The notes: generated from the letters alone by a model not told the origin. 64,000 bases of DNA from Pseudomonas sp. EpS/L25 (GCF_001512295.1 NZ_LNUP01000011.1:366369-430368), one strand, 5' to 3'. Shown: positions 1-10,490, counted from the first letter of the stretch. Translations and numbers: made by a program.

Positions 1-455
1 TGCACCGTGGCCTGGCGCAGGGGCGGAGCGATGCAGCTGTTGGTGTAGAGGGTCAGCAGCGGTAGGGTGGCCAACCAGAGCGCGCGGTGCGCGGCGTCGG
101 TGGTATCCACCTCGAACAGCGGCGGACCGTAGGCCAGCAGGCTGGGCAGGATACCCAGCCATTCGCGCGCCGGGTGCTCGGCCGGCATGAGCTTGAGCGC
201 CAGCAGCACCGCGCCGCCACCGATCAGCACCAGGCTGGTGAGCAGGGTGATGACCCAGAAGGCGTTGGTCATCAGGATCCAGTCCCAGATCGAGAAGCTG
301 GCATAGGCCAGCATGGCGACCGCGAGACTGATACGCAGATGACGGCGGCGCGAACGGGCGATCTCGAGTTGGTAGTGCCGTTCCAGTACCGGCTCGAAGC
401 CCAGTGCCCAGAAGGGGCGGGCCAGCGCCCGGTCGAGGGGGAAGCTGAGGGACAT
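1..455 (-). CDS. Membrane protein, N-terminal part only (runs off window)
   Basis: The gene starts at the ATG complementary to 453-455 and runs out of the window, so only about 151 residues are visible. They begin MSLSFPLDRALARPFW and include a basic stretch (EIARSRRRHLR) followed by at least three hydrophobic segments, roughly residues 43-60, 66-88 and 124-140. A charged N-terminus followed by several helices is the layout of the membrane sensor half of many Pseudomonas GGDEF or adenylate-cyclase proteins, but the catalytic part is outside the window, so the function is a guess. It lies downstream of the polyamine-binding protein gene on the same strand, 144 bases away, with a strong hairpin between them. 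Confidence 0.6.
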   Translation of the reverse strand, partial: MSLSFPLDRALARPFWALGFEPVLERHYQLEIARSRRRHLRISLAVAMLAYASFSIWDWILMTNAFWVITLLTSLVLIGGGAVLLALKLMPAEHPAREWLGILPSLLAYGPPLFEVDTTDAAHRALWLATLPLLTLYTNSCIAPPLRQATV

Positions 456-549
456 GGTGCCGTACCTGGCGCAGTGATCCGGTGGCTCACTTGAGCACAG
501 TCAGGCCCTTGGTAATAAGGATGGTTCCCAAATGGAGCCGCGCAGGCGC

Positions 550-576
550 CGAATGGTAGCCAATGGCTACCATTCG
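550..576. terminator. Perfect 12-bp inverted repeat after potF-like gene
   Basis: CGAATGGTAGCC (550-561) is followed by a 3-base loop and its exact reverse complement at 565-576. A second small repeat, GGTCC/GGACC, abuts it at 576-590. The hairpin lies just downstream of the stop of the polyamine-binding protein gene. There is no T-run in either direction, so it may be a factor-dependent end, an RNA-stabilising hairpin or a protein site. Confidence 0.4.
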
Positions 577-599
577 GTCCGTTATGGACCTCCTGGCAT

Positions 600-1700
600 T
601 CAACCGCCGGCCTTGATCCGGCTCCAGGCCCGGGTGCGTACCCGCTCGATGGGCTGCGGCAGCGGCTGCACCACATAGAGGTTCTTGCGCATCTCGGCGG
701 TGGGTACCAGGTCGGGATTGTCGCGGATGGCGGCGGTCACCAGTGGCATGCCGGGCTTGTTGGCGTTGGGATAGCCGAGGTAGTCGCTGATCCCGGCGAT
801 CACCTTGGGTTCGAGCAGGTAGTTGAGGAAGGCGTGGGCCTGGTCGACGTTCTTGGCGCTGGCCGGAATGGCCCAGGTGTCGAACCAGATGGGCGCGCCC
901 TCGCGCGGCAGGCGCCAGTCCACCGCCACGCCGTTGCCAGCTTCCTTGGCGCGGTTGCCGAACTGGTAGAAGCTGCCCGAATAGCCCACCGCCACGCAGA
1001 TGTCGCCGTTGGCGATGTCGGTCATGTACTTGGTGGAATTGAAGTAGGCCAGGTAGGGGCGGATCTTCAGCATCAGCGCCGTGGCCTTTTCGTAGTCCTT
1101 CGCATTTGTGCTGTTGGGGTCCAGGCCCAGGTAGTGCAACACCACCGGCAGGATGTCCGAGGGCGAGTCGAGCATGGCTACCCCGCAGCTCTTGAGCTTG
1201 GCCATGTTCTCCGGCTTGAACACCAGGTCCCAGCTGTCCACCGGCGCATCCGCGCCCAGTGCCGCCTTGACCTTGGCCGGGTTGAAGCCGATGAGGATGG
1301 TGCCGTACATGTAGGGCACGCCGTACTGGTTGCCCGGGTCGTTGACCTCCAGCAGCTTGAGCAACCCGGGATCGAGATTCTGCCACTTGGGCAGCTTGCT
1401 CCTGTCCAGCTTCTGGAAGACCCCGGCCTTGATCTGGGTTTCCAGGAACTGGTTGGAGGGGATCACCAGGTCGTAGCCGGAGTGGCCGGTGAGCAGCTTG
1501 GCCTCCAGCGACTCGTTGCTGTCGAAGGTGTCCCAGGTGACGCGGATGCCGGTCTGCTGGGCGAAGTCCTTGGGCGTCTCGGGCAGGATGTAGTCGGCCC
1601 AGTTGTAGACCCGCAGTTCACCGGGGTCGGCGGCCTGGACGGCGGTGGCGAGCAGGGTGCCACCGAGCAGGGCGGCGAGCGGACGCAGGAGGCTGTGCAT
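600..1700 (-). CDS. Polyamine ABC transporter, periplasmic binding protein (PotF/SpuD family)
   Basis: This 366-residue protein starts with a typical Sec signal peptide (MHSLLRPLAALLGGTLLATAVQAAD, cut near residue 23). The mature part opens with LRVYNWADYI, the hallmark of PotF/PotD-type putrescine and spermidine binding proteins, and continues with the family blocks YDLVIPSNQF and VPYMYGTILIGFNP. Such proteins capture polyamines in the periplasm and deliver them to an ABC permease. No permease or ATPase gene is visible next to it, so it may work with a transporter encoded elsewhere. It is 23 bases downstream of an acetylpolyamine-deacetylase-like gene on the same strand, suggesting one unit for uptake and use of (acetyl)polyamines. 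The precise ligand cannot be read from the sequence. Confidence 0.9.
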   Translation of the reverse strand: MHSLLRPLAALLGGTLLATAVQAADPGELRVYNWADYILPETPKDFAQQTGIRVTWDTFDSNESLEAKLLTGHSGYDLVIPSNQFLETQIKAGVFQKLDRSKLPKWQNLDPGLLKLLEVNDPGNQYGVPYMYGTILIGFNPAKVKAALGADAPVDSWDLVFKPENMAKLKSCGVAMLDSPSDILPVVLHYLGLDPNSTNAKDYEKATALMLKIRPYLAYFNSTKYMTDIANGDICVAVGYSGSFYQFGNRAKEAGNGVAVDWRLPREGAPIWFDTWAIPASAKNVDQAHAFLNYLLEPKVIAGISDYLGYPNANKPGMPLVTAAIRDNPDLVPTAEMRKNLYVVQPLPQPIERVRTRAWSRIKAGG

Positions 1701-1723
1701 GGTCGGATTCCTCGCGATAGGGA

Positions 1724-2755
1724 TCAGGCGCCGTCGAAGGCGGCCAGGACGTTCACCGTGTTGATGCCGATCTCCGCCACGGCGTAACCGCCTTCCATGA
1801 CGAACAGCGTCGGCAGGCCGAGCCGCGCCAGGCGTTCGCCCAGGCGCAGGTAGTCGTCGCTCTCCAGCTTGAACCGGGAAATCGGGTCGGCCTTGAAGGT
1901 ATCCACCCCCAGGGAGACCAGCAGCAGATCGGGGCCGTAGGCCGGCAACCGCGCCAGCGCCAGCTCCAGGGCGGCGCTCCAGCTGTCCCAGGCGCTACCG
2001 GCGGGCAGCGGCAGATTGAGGTTGAAGCCCTGGCCCGCGCCGCTGCCGGTCTCGTCGGCATAGCCGAGGAAGAAGGGGAATTCGAAACCCGGATCGCCGT
2101 GCAGCGAGAGGAACAGCACATCGTCGCGTGCATAGAAGATGTCCTGGGTGCCGTTGCCGTGGTGGTAGTCCACGTCGAGGATGGCCACCCGCCGGGCGCC
2201 ACCGTCGAGGGCGGCCTGGGCGGCGATGGCAGCGTTGTTCAGATAGCAGTAGCCACCCATGACATCGGCTGCGGCGTGGTGGCCCGGTGGCCGGCACAGG
2301 GCGAAGGCGCTGCGCGCGCCGCTGGCGATCTCGGCCGCGGCGCTCAGTGCCACCTGGGCGGCGCTGTAGGCGGCCTGCCAGGTCCCGGCGGTGATGGGCG
2401 CGCCGCCGTCGAAGCTGTAGTAGCCCAGGCGTCCGTGCAGGCTGGTGGGTGGCAGCACCTGGCGCAGGGTACGCGCCGGCCAGGTATAGGGCAGCAGATC
2501 CACGGTCTCGCCGCGGGCGGCCCATTCGTCCCAGGCGCCGGCGAGGAAGTCGAGATAGGCGTCGGTATGGATGCGCGCCAGCGGTGCCCGGCCGAAGTCC
2601 TGGGGCGCCACCAGCTCGCCGAGCTGCCGCCGGTAGCACTCGGCGAGGATGAATTCGACGCGCTGAGGTTTTTCGAAACAGGGCTGCAACTGGCCATCGA
2701 TCAATTCGCAGCGACCGTGGTGCAGGGCGTGATCGGGACTGTGGTGAATGCGCAT
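1724..2755 (-). CDS. Histone-deacetylase-family acetylpolyamine amidohydrolase
   Basis: I chose the ATG at 2755 (MRIHHSPDHALHHGRCEL), preceded by a GGAG ribosome site about six bases away; this gives 343 residues, the usual length of bacterial acetylpolyamine deacetylases. The zinc-hydrolase signature is complete: RPPGHHA with tandem His159/160, DVDYHHGNG supplying zinc ligands Asp196 and His198, the third ligand Asp285 in GVDTFK, and the catalytic-tyrosine loop EGGY near the C-terminus. The family removes acetyl groups from acetylputrescine or acetylcadaverine, or from other small amides. Its position directly upstream of a polyamine-binding protein gene favours a polyamine substrate. The in-frame extension upstream of the chosen start has no family similarity that I recognise. 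Confidence 0.88.
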   Translation of the reverse strand: MRIHHSPDHALHHGRCELIDGQLQPCFEKPQRVEFILAECYRRQLGELVAPQDFGRAPLARIHTDAYLDFLAGAWDEWAARGETVDLLPYTWPARTLRQVLPPTSLHGRLGYYSFDGGAPITAGTWQAAYSAAQVALSAAAEIASGARSAFALCRPPGHHAAADVMGGYCYLNNAAIAAQAALDGGARRVAILDVDYHHGNGTQDIFYARDDVLFLSLHGDPGFEFPFFLGYADETGSGAGQGFNLNLPLPAGSAWDSWSAALELALARLPAYGPDLLLVSLGVDTFKADPISRFKLESDDYLRLGERLARLGLPTLFVMEGGYAVAEIGINTVNVLAAFDGA

Positions 2756-2870
2756 GGCGACTCCGGGCAGCGGGCTTCCCGGTCGATTCTTGCCAGCCCG
2801 GTGCCCCTGGACGAGAGGCGCAGCGGCCAAAAGGGGATGGATCCGGCCAGATCCGGTGGAACGCCGGTCC

Positions 2871-3230
2871 TCAGCCGCCCCTGGCTTCGTAGACCACGAA
2901 GCGCTTCAGGGTAGGCTCCAGCACCTCCCAGGTGCCCTGGAAGCCGCGCGGTACGACGAAGCTGCTGCCGGGACCGAGGCGGGTGGCGTGGCCCTGGTCA
3001 TCGGTGACCAGACTCAGACCTTCGAGGATCTGGCAGTACTCTTCCTCGGTGTAGTTCACCCGCCATTTACCCACCTCGCTGTGCCAGTGGCCGACGGCGA
3101 AGACGCCGCTGCCATCCTCGTACTCGAGCCAGAGGCTCTGCAACGGATCGCCCTCCAGGCGCTTTTCCGCCGGCAGGTGGTATTGGTCGGTGGGTTGGCC
3201 GCGTGCTTCGAGCAGCTTCAGCGAGGGCAT
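2871..3230 (-). CDS. Small cupin-fold protein
   Basis: This 119-residue protein starts MPSLKLLEARG at the ATG complementary to 3228-3230, behind a GGA-rich ribosome site. It is a single-domain cupin of the DUF861/EutQ-like type: the blocks WRVNYTEEEYCQILEGLSLV and LGPGSSFVVPRGFQGTWEVL are the two half-barrel motifs, ending with a KRFVVYE strand. Such proteins are stand-alone and usually annotated only as cupin domain proteins; some act on small nitrogenous or sugar compounds. The AraC regulator gene lies 46 bases upstream on the same strand and may control or be co-transcribed with it. No specific reaction can be assigned. Confidence 0.8.
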   Translation of the reverse strand: MPSLKLLEARGQPTDQYHLPAEKRLEGDPLQSLWLEYEDGSGVFAVGHWHSEVGKWRVNYTEEEYCQILEGLSLVTDDQGHATRLGPGSSFVVPRGFQGTWEVLEPTLKRFVVYEARGG

Positions 3231-3276
3231 GGAAGATCCTCCTTGGGTATGGGAAGCGCTCAGCATACGCCGGCCG

Positions 3277-4284
3277 CTAGAGTCGATAACCCCGCGGCGA
3301 TTGCCCGCTCCAGCGGCGAAAGGCATGGCGGAAACTGGCGGTTTCGCTGAAGCCCATGACCTCGGCGATGCGGTAGATGGGCAGCCGCTCCTGGGCCAGC
3401 AGGTCGCGCGCCCGCTCGAAACGCAGCTCGTCGAGCAAGAGCTGGTAGCCGCTGCCGGCGGCCTGCAGGTGCCGGCGCAGGCTGCGCGGGGCCATGCCGA
3501 GCCGGCGCGCCAGGGCTTCGAAGGAAGGTGGCGCGGCCAGTTCGGCGCTGAGCAGGGTGCGGGTGCGGGCGAGCAGGGCGCGCTGGCGATCCTGCTCCGG
3601 GGCCAGGCGCTCGCACTGCTGGAGGGCATCGCGGTGGGTCACGGCGTCCGCCAGGGGCAGCGGCCGCTCCAGCCAGGCGGCGGGAAAGGCCAGGCCGTTG
3701 AAGGGAGCCTCGAAGGCCAGGGGCGTGGCGCCGAAGCAGTCGGCATAGCGAGCGCGATGGGCTGGTACTGGATGGCGGAGGACCACCTGGGTCAGCGGCA
3801 GGGGCGTACCCAGAAGGTCACAGCAGATCGCCAGGAGCGAGGCCAGGCAGCACTCGGCGTTGCAGCGCTCCAGCTCCGGCGCGAAGGGATGATCGTCGGC
3901 CCTGAGCCAGGCCAGCTCGCCGTGACGCTGCAGACGCAGGGTGAAATAGGCACCCAGCAGGCCCTGGTGGGCCAGCGCCGCCTGCAGCGCCGCGCCCAGG
4001 GTCGGGGCGCTGAGCAGGGCATAGCCGAGCAGGCCGTAGCCGGAGACCCGTAGCCGCCAGCCCAGCAGCAGCCCCAGTTCGGGCGGTGCGACCGGTAGGG
4101 CGTTGGCGATGACCCGCTGTTCCTGGGCCAGGGTGATGAGCCGATGGGGCTGTTCGAGGTCGGCCAGTTGCAGGCCGCTGCCGGCCAGCAGGGGCGCCGC
4201 CCGGGCGGAGGTGTCGGCCCCCAGTTGCTGGAGCACCAGGGACACCAGGTTGAGGTTGATCAGGCCGGACTGACGCATGGGCAA
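3277..4284 (-). CDS. AraC-family transcriptional regulator (OruR/ArgR-type layout)
   Basis: The protein has 335 residues. Residues 1 to about 200 form the Arabinose_bd/OruR-type sensing domain (start MPMRQSGLINLNLVSLVLQQ), and the last 100 residues form the double helix-turn-helix domain: FEALARRLGMAPRSLRRHLQ is the first HTH and YRIAEVMGFSETASFRHAFR, followed by RWSGQSPRGYR, is the second HTH with the family signature. Regulators of this layout often respond to amino acids or amines. It is encoded just upstream of the cupin gene and the deacetylase and polyamine-binding genes on the same strand, so it is a reasonable candidate regulator of that group, but this is inferred from position only. 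Confidence 0.88.
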   Translation of the reverse strand: MPMRQSGLINLNLVSLVLQQLGADTSARAAPLLAGSGLQLADLEQPHRLITLAQEQRVIANALPVAPPELGLLLGWRLRVSGYGLLGYALLSAPTLGAALQAALAHQGLLGAYFTLRLQRHGELAWLRADDHPFAPELERCNAECCLASLLAICCDLLGTPLPLTQVVLRHPVPAHRARYADCFGATPLAFEAPFNGLAFPAAWLERPLPLADAVTHRDALQQCERLAPEQDRQRALLARTRTLLSAELAAPPSFEALARRLGMAPRSLRRHLQAAGSGYQLLLDELRFERARDLLAQERLPIYRIAEVMGFSETASFRHAFRRWSGQSPRGYRL

Positions 4285-4377
4285 ATTCCCCGGGGCGGTG
4301 GCAGCCTTCCAAGCAAGAAGGATACCGCGCCCGCGGGGCGTTGCCGCCGGTTACCGCTCAGGTCTGGTGTAAGGGGC

Positions 4378-5811
<1,434 letters not shown>

Positions 5812-5886
5812 GATAGCGTTAGGCTTCGATCGAGCGGCAGGCGCCGCGATGCCCTAGAATCTAGGCCTGCCAGCCGCTCTCGGCCA

Positions 5887-5921
5887 ATGCCGATCCGCCA
5901 AGCCTCATGCCGGATCGGCAT
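5887..5921. promoter_or_regulatory. Inverted repeat in the aspA / LysR divergent promoter region
   Basis: ATGCCGATCC (5887-5896) is repeated exactly in reverse complement as GGATCGGCAT (5912-5921) with a 15-base spacer, between the divergent starts of aspA and the LysR gene. Its position fits an operator, possibly of the LysR protein, but the spacing is longer than a classic T-N11-A box, so the binding protein is uncertain. Confidence 0.35.
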
Positions 5922-5956
5922 AACTTCCGTTGTGACCTCGTGAGATCCGACGACGT

Positions 5957-6871
5957 ATGGGTGCCATGAACATCGAATTCAAATGGCTGGAAGACTTCGT
6001 CGCCCTGGCGGCCACCTACAGTTTTTCCCAGGCCGCCGAAAAGCGCTTCGTCACCCAGCCCGCCTTCAGCCGGCGCATCCGCGCGCTGGAGGAAAGCGTC
6101 GGCCTGACCCTGGTGGACCGATCCCACACCCCGGTCAGCCTTACCGAGGCCGGCCAACTGTTCCTGGTCACGGCGCGCAGCGTGGTGGAGCAACTGGGCG
6201 AGACGGTACGCCATTTGCACCACCTGGAAGGCGGGCAGGGCGAGGTGCTGCAATTCGCCGCCGCCCACTCCCTGGCCCTGGGCTTCTTCCCGCAGTGGAT
6301 CGCCGGTCTGCGCGGCCAGGGGCTGGCGCTGGCCAGTCGGCTGGTGGCCACCAACGTCGGCGACGCCATCCATGCCCTGCGCGACGGCGCCTGCGACCTG
6401 ATGCTGGCCTTCCACGATCCCGATGCGGCGTTGCAGATGGACCCGGAACTGTTCCCTTCGCTGCACCTAGCGCACACCGCCATGCTGCCGGTCTGCGCCA
6501 CCGATGGCGAAGGCCGTCCGCTGTTCCAGCTGGACGGAGAGGGCAGCGTGCCGCTGCTGGCCTACAGCGCCGGCGCCTTCCTCGGTCGCTCGGTGAATCT
6601 GCTGTTGCGCCAGCGCAAGCTGCGTGCCGTGACCCTCTACGAAACCGCCATGGCCGACAGCCTCAAGACCATGGCACTGCAGGGGCTGGGCGTGGCCTGG
6701 GTGCCACAGCTGTCGGTGGCGGCCGAACTGGCTCGCGGTGAGCTGGCCATCTGTGGCGATTCGGCCTGGCAGGTCGGCCTGGAGATCCGCCTCTATCGCT
6801 GTGCCCTGTTGCGCAAGCGGTTGGTGCAGCAGGTCTGGCGGCATCTTGAGAACCAGAGCCACGGCGGCTGA
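5957..6871 (+). CDS. LysR-family transcriptional regulator
   Basis: This is a 304-residue LysR-type regulator. The N-terminal winged helix-turn-helix is clear: FKWLEDFVALAATYSFSQAA, then FVTQPAFSRRIRALEESVG, then LVDRSHTPVSLTEAG. It is followed by a periplasmic-binding-protein-like effector domain from about residue 95 to the end. The start could be 5957 (MGAMNIEF) or 5966 (MNIEF); the second gives the more usual N-terminus. It is divergent from aspA, and a regulator in the same arrangement is common in pseudomonads, so aspA is its most likely target. The inducer is unknown. Confidence 0.9.
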   Translation: MGAMNIEFKWLEDFVALAATYSFSQAAEKRFVTQPAFSRRIRALEESVGLTLVDRSHTPVSLTEAGQLFLVTARSVVEQLGETVRHLHHLEGGQGEVLQFAAAHSLALGFFPQWIAGLRGQGLALASRLVATNVGDAIHALRDGACDLMLAFHDPDAALQMDPELFPSLHLAHTAMLPVCATDGEGRPLFQLDGEGSVPLLAYSAGAFLGRSVNLLLRQRKLRAVTLYETAMADSLKTMALQGLGVAWVPQLSVAAELARGELAICGDSAWQVGLEIRLYRCALLRKRLVQQVWRHLENQSHGG

Positions 6872-6977
6872 CCGGCGCTATTGGATTATGCTGATTTCGG
6901 CATTTCGCTAGCCGACGTCCTGCAAGCTTTTCCCACGTTTCTCCGCGACACTGGGAGCTCTCTCACGGAGGTCAGCC

Positions 6978-7916
6978 ATGCAGCGCATCCGCGTCATCGA
7001 CTCCCATACCGGCGGCGAACCCACCCGCCTGGTGCTGGACGGTTTTCCCGATCTCGGCCACGGCAACATGGCCGACCGCCGCAGCCGTCTGGCCAGCGAG
7101 CACGACGCCTTCCGCCGGGCCTGCATGCGCGAACCACGCGGCAACGAGGTACTGGTCGGCGCGCTGCTCTGCGCGCCAGTCTCGCCCAAGGCCAGCGCTG
7201 GCGTGGTGTTCTTCAACGAGGTCGGCTACCTCGGCATGTGTGGCCACGGCACCATCGGCCTGGTGGTCTCCCTGGCCCATCTGGGCCGCATCGGCCCTGG
7301 CGATCACCTGATCGAGACGCCGGTGGGTGACGTCACCGCCACCCTGCATGACGACGGCAGCGTCAGCGTGCGCAACGTCCCGGCCTATCGCTATCGCCAG
7401 GGCGTGCAGGTGGACATTCCCGGCCATGGCCTGGTCAGCGGCGACATCGCCTGGGGTGGCAACTGGTTCTTTCTCTGTGCCGATCACAGCCAGCGCATCG
7501 CCGCCGACAACCTCGATGGCCTGCTCACCTTCAGTCTGGCCCTGCGGGGCGCCCTGGAGGCCGTGGGTATCACCGGCGAGCAGGGCGGCCATATCGATCA
7601 CATCGAACTCTTCGCCGACGACCCGGACGGCGCCGACAGTCGCAGCTATGTGCTCTGCCCGGGCCGCGCCTATGACCGCTCGCCCTGTGGCACCGGTACC
7701 AGCGCCAAGCTGGCGTGTCTCGCCGCCGACGGCGACCTCGCGCCTGGCGCCGTCTGGCAGCAGGCCAGTGTCATCGGCAGTCGCTTCGAGGCGCATTACC
7801 AGCCGGGCGACGAGGGCCGTATCCTGCCGGTGATCCGCGGTCGCGCCCACGTCATGGCCGAGGCGACCCTGCTGCTGGCCGACGACGATCCCTTCGCCTG
7901 GGGTATCCCGGGGTGA
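6978..7916 (+). CDS. lhpA: 4-hydroxyproline 2-epimerase (proline racemase superfamily)
   Basis: The enzyme converts trans-4-hydroxy-L-proline to cis-4-hydroxy-D-proline, the first step of hydroxyproline breakdown. The 312-residue protein opens [20 protein letters not shown] and carries both catalytic cysteines of the superfamily: Cys88 in GMCGHGTIG and Cys237 in [13 protein letters not shown]. Having two cysteines points to a racemase/epimerase rather than a Cys/Thr hydroxyproline dehydratase. A good ribosome site (GGAGG) precedes the start. It is the first gene of a six-gene operon whose other members encode the D-hydroxyproline dehydrogenase, a regulator and the deaminase, which makes hydroxyproline much more likely than proline as substrate. 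Its stop overlaps the GTG start of the next gene. Confidence 0.92.
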   Translation: MQRIRVIDSHTGGEPTRLVLDGFPDLGHGNMADRRSRLASEHDAFRRACMREPRGNEVLVGALLCAPVSPKASAGVVFFNEVGYLGMCGHGTIGLVVSLAHLGRIGPGDHLIETPVGDVTATLHDDGSVSVRNVPAYRYRQGVQVDIPGHGLVSGDIAWGGNWFFLCADHSQRIAADNLDGLLTFSLALRGALEAVGITGEQGGHIDHIELFADDPDGADSRSYVLCPGRAYDRSPCGTGTSAKLACLAADGDLAPGAVWQQASVIGSRFEAHYQPGDEGRILPVIRGRAHVMAEATLLLADDDPFAWGIPG

Positions 7917-9028
7917 AGGCCGTGGCGGACGTCCTCGTCGTCGGTGGCGGCATCGTCGGGGCCAGTTGCGCCGCGGCCCTGGCCGCGCGCGGCTGCCGCG
8001 TGCGGGTGCTGGACGCCGGCCTGCCCGGCGCCTCCGCTGCCGGCATGGGCCACCTGGTGGTGATGGACGACGACCCCGCCGAACTGACCCTGAGCGCCCG
8101 CTCCCTGGCGCTCTGGCGCGAGCTGGTGCCCCAGTTGCCGAGCGCCGCCGACTACCGCAACTGCGGCACTCTCTGGCTGGCCGGCGACGCCGCCGAACTC
8201 GATCTCGTCGAACAGAAGCGCCAGCGCCTGGACGCCCAGGGCGTCGCCAATCGGCCACTGAACGCGGCCGCCACCGCTGCCGCCGAACCGGCGCTGACTG
8301 CCCTGGCCGGCAGCCTGGAGGTGCCGGGCGACGGTCTGCTCTATGCCCCGGTAGTCGCTGCCTGGTTGCTGCAACGCTCGCCGCTGATCGAATTCCAACG
8401 CGCCCGGGTGAGCACTGTCGAAGGCCGGCGCGTGCGCCTGGACGACGGGCGCTGGCTGAGCGCCGACGCCGTGGTACTCGCCGCCGGCCTGCAGGCCGCC
8501 AGTCTCTGCCCGGACCTGCCGCTGGTGCCCAAGAAGGGCCATCTGCTGATCACCGATCGCTATCCCGAGCAGGTTCGCCACCAGCTGGTGGAGATCGGCT
8601 ATGGCGCCAGCGCCCACGCCAGCAGCGGTGCCTCGGTGGCCTTCAATGTCCAGCCGCGACCCACCGGACAACTCTTGATCGGTTCCTCGCGGCAGTTCGA
8701 GCGCCCGGATTCGGCCGTTGAACCCGCGGTGGTCGGCCAGCTGCTGCGCCGTGCCCTGGACTATCTGCCGGGCCTGACCCACACCAGCCTGATCCGTGGC
8801 TGGACCGGCCAACGCGCCGCCAGCCCCGATGGTCTGCCGCTGATCGGCGCTCATCCCGACCAGCCCGGTCTGTGGCTGGCGGTCGGTCACGAAGGCCTGG
8901 GCGTCACCACCGCGCCGGCCACCGCCGAGGCACTCGTCGCTGGCCTGTTCGGCGAGCAGCCCACGTTCCACGTGGAACCCTTCGCCCCGTCGCGTTTCGC
9001 GACCCTATCGAGAAGCCAGGCATGCTGA
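7913..9028 (+). CDS. lhpB: D-hydroxyproline dehydrogenase, FAD oxidoreductase subunit (beta)
   Basis: This 371-residue DAO-family flavoprotein starts with a dinucleotide-binding strand, [20 protein letters not shown], and ends with [20 protein letters not shown] and [16 protein letters not shown], the C-terminal FAD-contact region of amino-acid oxidases. I chose the GTG at 7913 because it overlaps the stop of the epimerase gene (GTGA); another GTG at 7922 is possible. It is expected to oxidise cis-4-hydroxy-D-proline to pyrroline-4-hydroxy-2-carboxylate together with the two following gene products, as in the heteromeric LhpBEF enzyme of P. aeruginosa. The assignment to the beta subunit rests on domain type and operon context. 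Confidence 0.87.
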   Translation: MKAVADVLVVGGGIVGASCAAALAARGCRVRVLDAGLPGASAAGMGHLVVMDDDPAELTLSARSLALWRELVPQLPSAADYRNCGTLWLAGDAAELDLVEQKRQRLDAQGVANRPLNAAATAAAEPALTALAGSLEVPGDGLLYAPVVAAWLLQRSPLIEFQRARVSTVEGRRVRLDDGRWLSADAVVLAAGLQAASLCPDLPLVPKKGHLLITDRYPEQVRHQLVEIGYGASAHASSGASVAFNVQPRPTGQLLIGSSRQFERPDSAVEPAVVGQLLRRALDYLPGLTHTSLIRGWTGQRAASPDGLPLIGAHPDQPGLWLAVGHEGLGVTTAPATAEALVAGLFGEQPTFHVEPFAPSRFATLSRSQAC

Positions 9029-9258
9029 CCCTGTTCATCGATGGCGAGCGCCTGGACATCCGCGCGGGCAGCCTGCTCACCGCGGCCCTGGCCAAGAGCC
9101 ATAACCCGACGGCACGCCGCTCGGTGACCGGCGAAGCCCGCGCGCCCTTCTGCGGCATGGGCGTCTGCCAGGAATGCCGGGTGCAGGTCGATGGCGTCCG
9201 GCGCCTGGCCTGCCAGACTCCCTGCCAGGACGGCATGCAGGTGGAGCGACTGCCATGA
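9022..9258 (+). CDS. D-hydroxyproline dehydrogenase, small [2Fe-2S] subunit (gamma)
   Basis: This small 78-residue protein has a plant-type [2Fe-2S] ferredoxin-like fold. Cysteines in the pattern CGMGVCQEC plus a later CQTPC supply the cluster ligands, and the N-terminal part is a short beta-grasp ([21 protein letters not shown]). It matches the small iron-sulphur subunit of multimeric proline/hydroxyproline dehydrogenases (HcnA-like). The start overlaps the previous stop (ATGCTGA) and its own stop overlaps the next start (ATGA), so all three dehydrogenase subunits are probably translationally coupled. Electron transfer between the two flavoprotein subunits is the likely role. Confidence 0.87.
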   Translation: MLTLFIDGERLDIRAGSLLTAALAKSHNPTARRSVTGEARAPFCGMGVCQECRVQVDGVRRLACQTPCQDGMQVERLP

Positions 9259-10490
9259 CGCCCGATCATTGCGACCTGCTCATCGTCGGCGCCGGACCGG
9301 CAGGTCTTGCCGCCGCCCGAGCCGCCAGTGGCCGTGGCCTGAAGCTGGTGCTGCTGGATGACAATCCCTTGCCCGGTGGCCAGATCTGGCGCGCCCGGGC
9401 GGGCCAGGTAGTCACCGAAGTCGGCAGCCTGCCGGCAGACGTCGACCTGCTTACCCAGACCCGCGTCGCCGCGGTCCTGGGGTCGCACCAGCTGCTGCTG
9501 GAGGACGCCACGGGCAGCCGCACCCTGACGTTCGACACCCTCATCCTCTGCACCGGTGCTCGCGAGCTGCTGCTGCCGTTCCCCGGCTGGACCCTGCCCG
9601 GGGTGACCGGTGCCGGCGGCCTTCAGGCATTGATCAAAGGCGGCGTCGAAGTCGCCAATGAGCGCATCGTCGTCGCCGGCACCGGTCCGCTGCTACTGGC
9701 CAGTGCTGTCACCGCACGACAGGCCGGCGGACGCATCGCCCTGGTCGCCGAACAGGCTGACCGTCGTGCCGTACTCGATTTCGGCCTGGGGCTCTGGCGC
9801 TGGCCCAACAAACTGCGCCAGGCCGTGCAACTGGCGACCCCGGTCTATCGCCCCGGCACCTGGGTCGAGGCCGCGCTCGGCACCGATCGTCTCGAAGGCG
9901 TGCGCCTGCGCCAGGGCGACCGTCACTGGGAGGTGGCCTGCGACCGCCTGGCCTGTGGCTACGGCCTGGTGCCCAATGTCGAACTGGCCCAGAGCCTGGG
10001 CTGCGCGACCCTGGACGGCGCGGTGGCGGTGGACGACCACCAGCGCACCAGCCAGCCGCACATCCTGGCCGCCGGCGAATGCACCGGCATCGGCGGCAAC
10101 GAGCTGGCCCAGGCCACCGGCCGCCTCGCCGGCCTGGTCGCCAGCGTTCAGCTCGATGCCGTCGCCAGCGTGCAGGCCGAGGCCCGTGCCTGGCGCCGCT
10201 TCGCCGCGCAACTGGCCCGCACCTTCGCCTTGAATCCGGCCATCGCCCGCCTGGCCCAGCCGGATACCCTGGTCTGCCGCTGCGAAGACGTCACCCTCGG
10301 CGCCCTGGTCGGCCATGCCGACTGGACCCAGGCCAAGCTGCGCAGCCGCTGCGGCATGGGCGCCTGCCAGGGCCGCATCTGTGGCCAGGCCACCCGCGTC
10401 TTGCTCGGCTGGACGCCCCCGGCGCCCCGCTTTCCCCTGCAACCCACCCGTATCGACAGCCTGCTGGCCCTGACCGAGGACGAGAGATGA
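9255..10490 (+). CDS. D-hydroxyproline dehydrogenase, NAD(P)-type FAD/[2Fe-2S] subunit (alpha)
   Basis: This 411-residue protein starts at the ATG overlapping the previous stop. An N-terminal FAD-binding motif (CDLLIVGAGPAGLAAARAAS) and a central second nucleotide site around IVVAGTGPLLLASAVTARQA mark a pyridine-nucleotide-disulphide-oxidoreductase fold. The C-terminal about 85 residues form a BFD-like [2Fe-2S] domain: LVCRCEDVTLGAL followed by SRCGMGACQGRICG gives four cysteine ligands. This is the architecture of the large subunit of hydrogen-cyanide-synthase-like amino acid dehydrogenases. It probably receives electrons from the FAD oxidase subunit and passes them to the respiratory chain. 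Its stop overlaps the start of the AraC gene. Confidence 0.87.
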   Translation: MTPDHCDLLIVGAGPAGLAAARAASGRGLKLVLLDDNPLPGGQIWRARAGQVVTEVGSLPADVDLLTQTRVAAVLGSHQLLLEDATGSRTLTFDTLILCTGARELLLPFPGWTLPGVTGAGGLQALIKGGVEVANERIVVAGTGPLLLASAVTARQAGGRIALVAEQADRRAVLDFGLGLWRWPNKLRQAVQLATPVYRPGTWVEAALGTDRLEGVRLRQGDRHWEVACDRLACGYGLVPNVELAQSLGCATLDGAVAVDDHQRTSQPHILAAGECTGIGGNELAQATGRLAGLVASVQLDAVASVQAEARAWRRFAAQLARTFALNPAIARLAQPDTLVCRCEDVTLGALVGHADWTQAKLRSRCGMGACQGRICGQATRVLLGWTPPAPRFPLQPTRIDSLLALTEDER

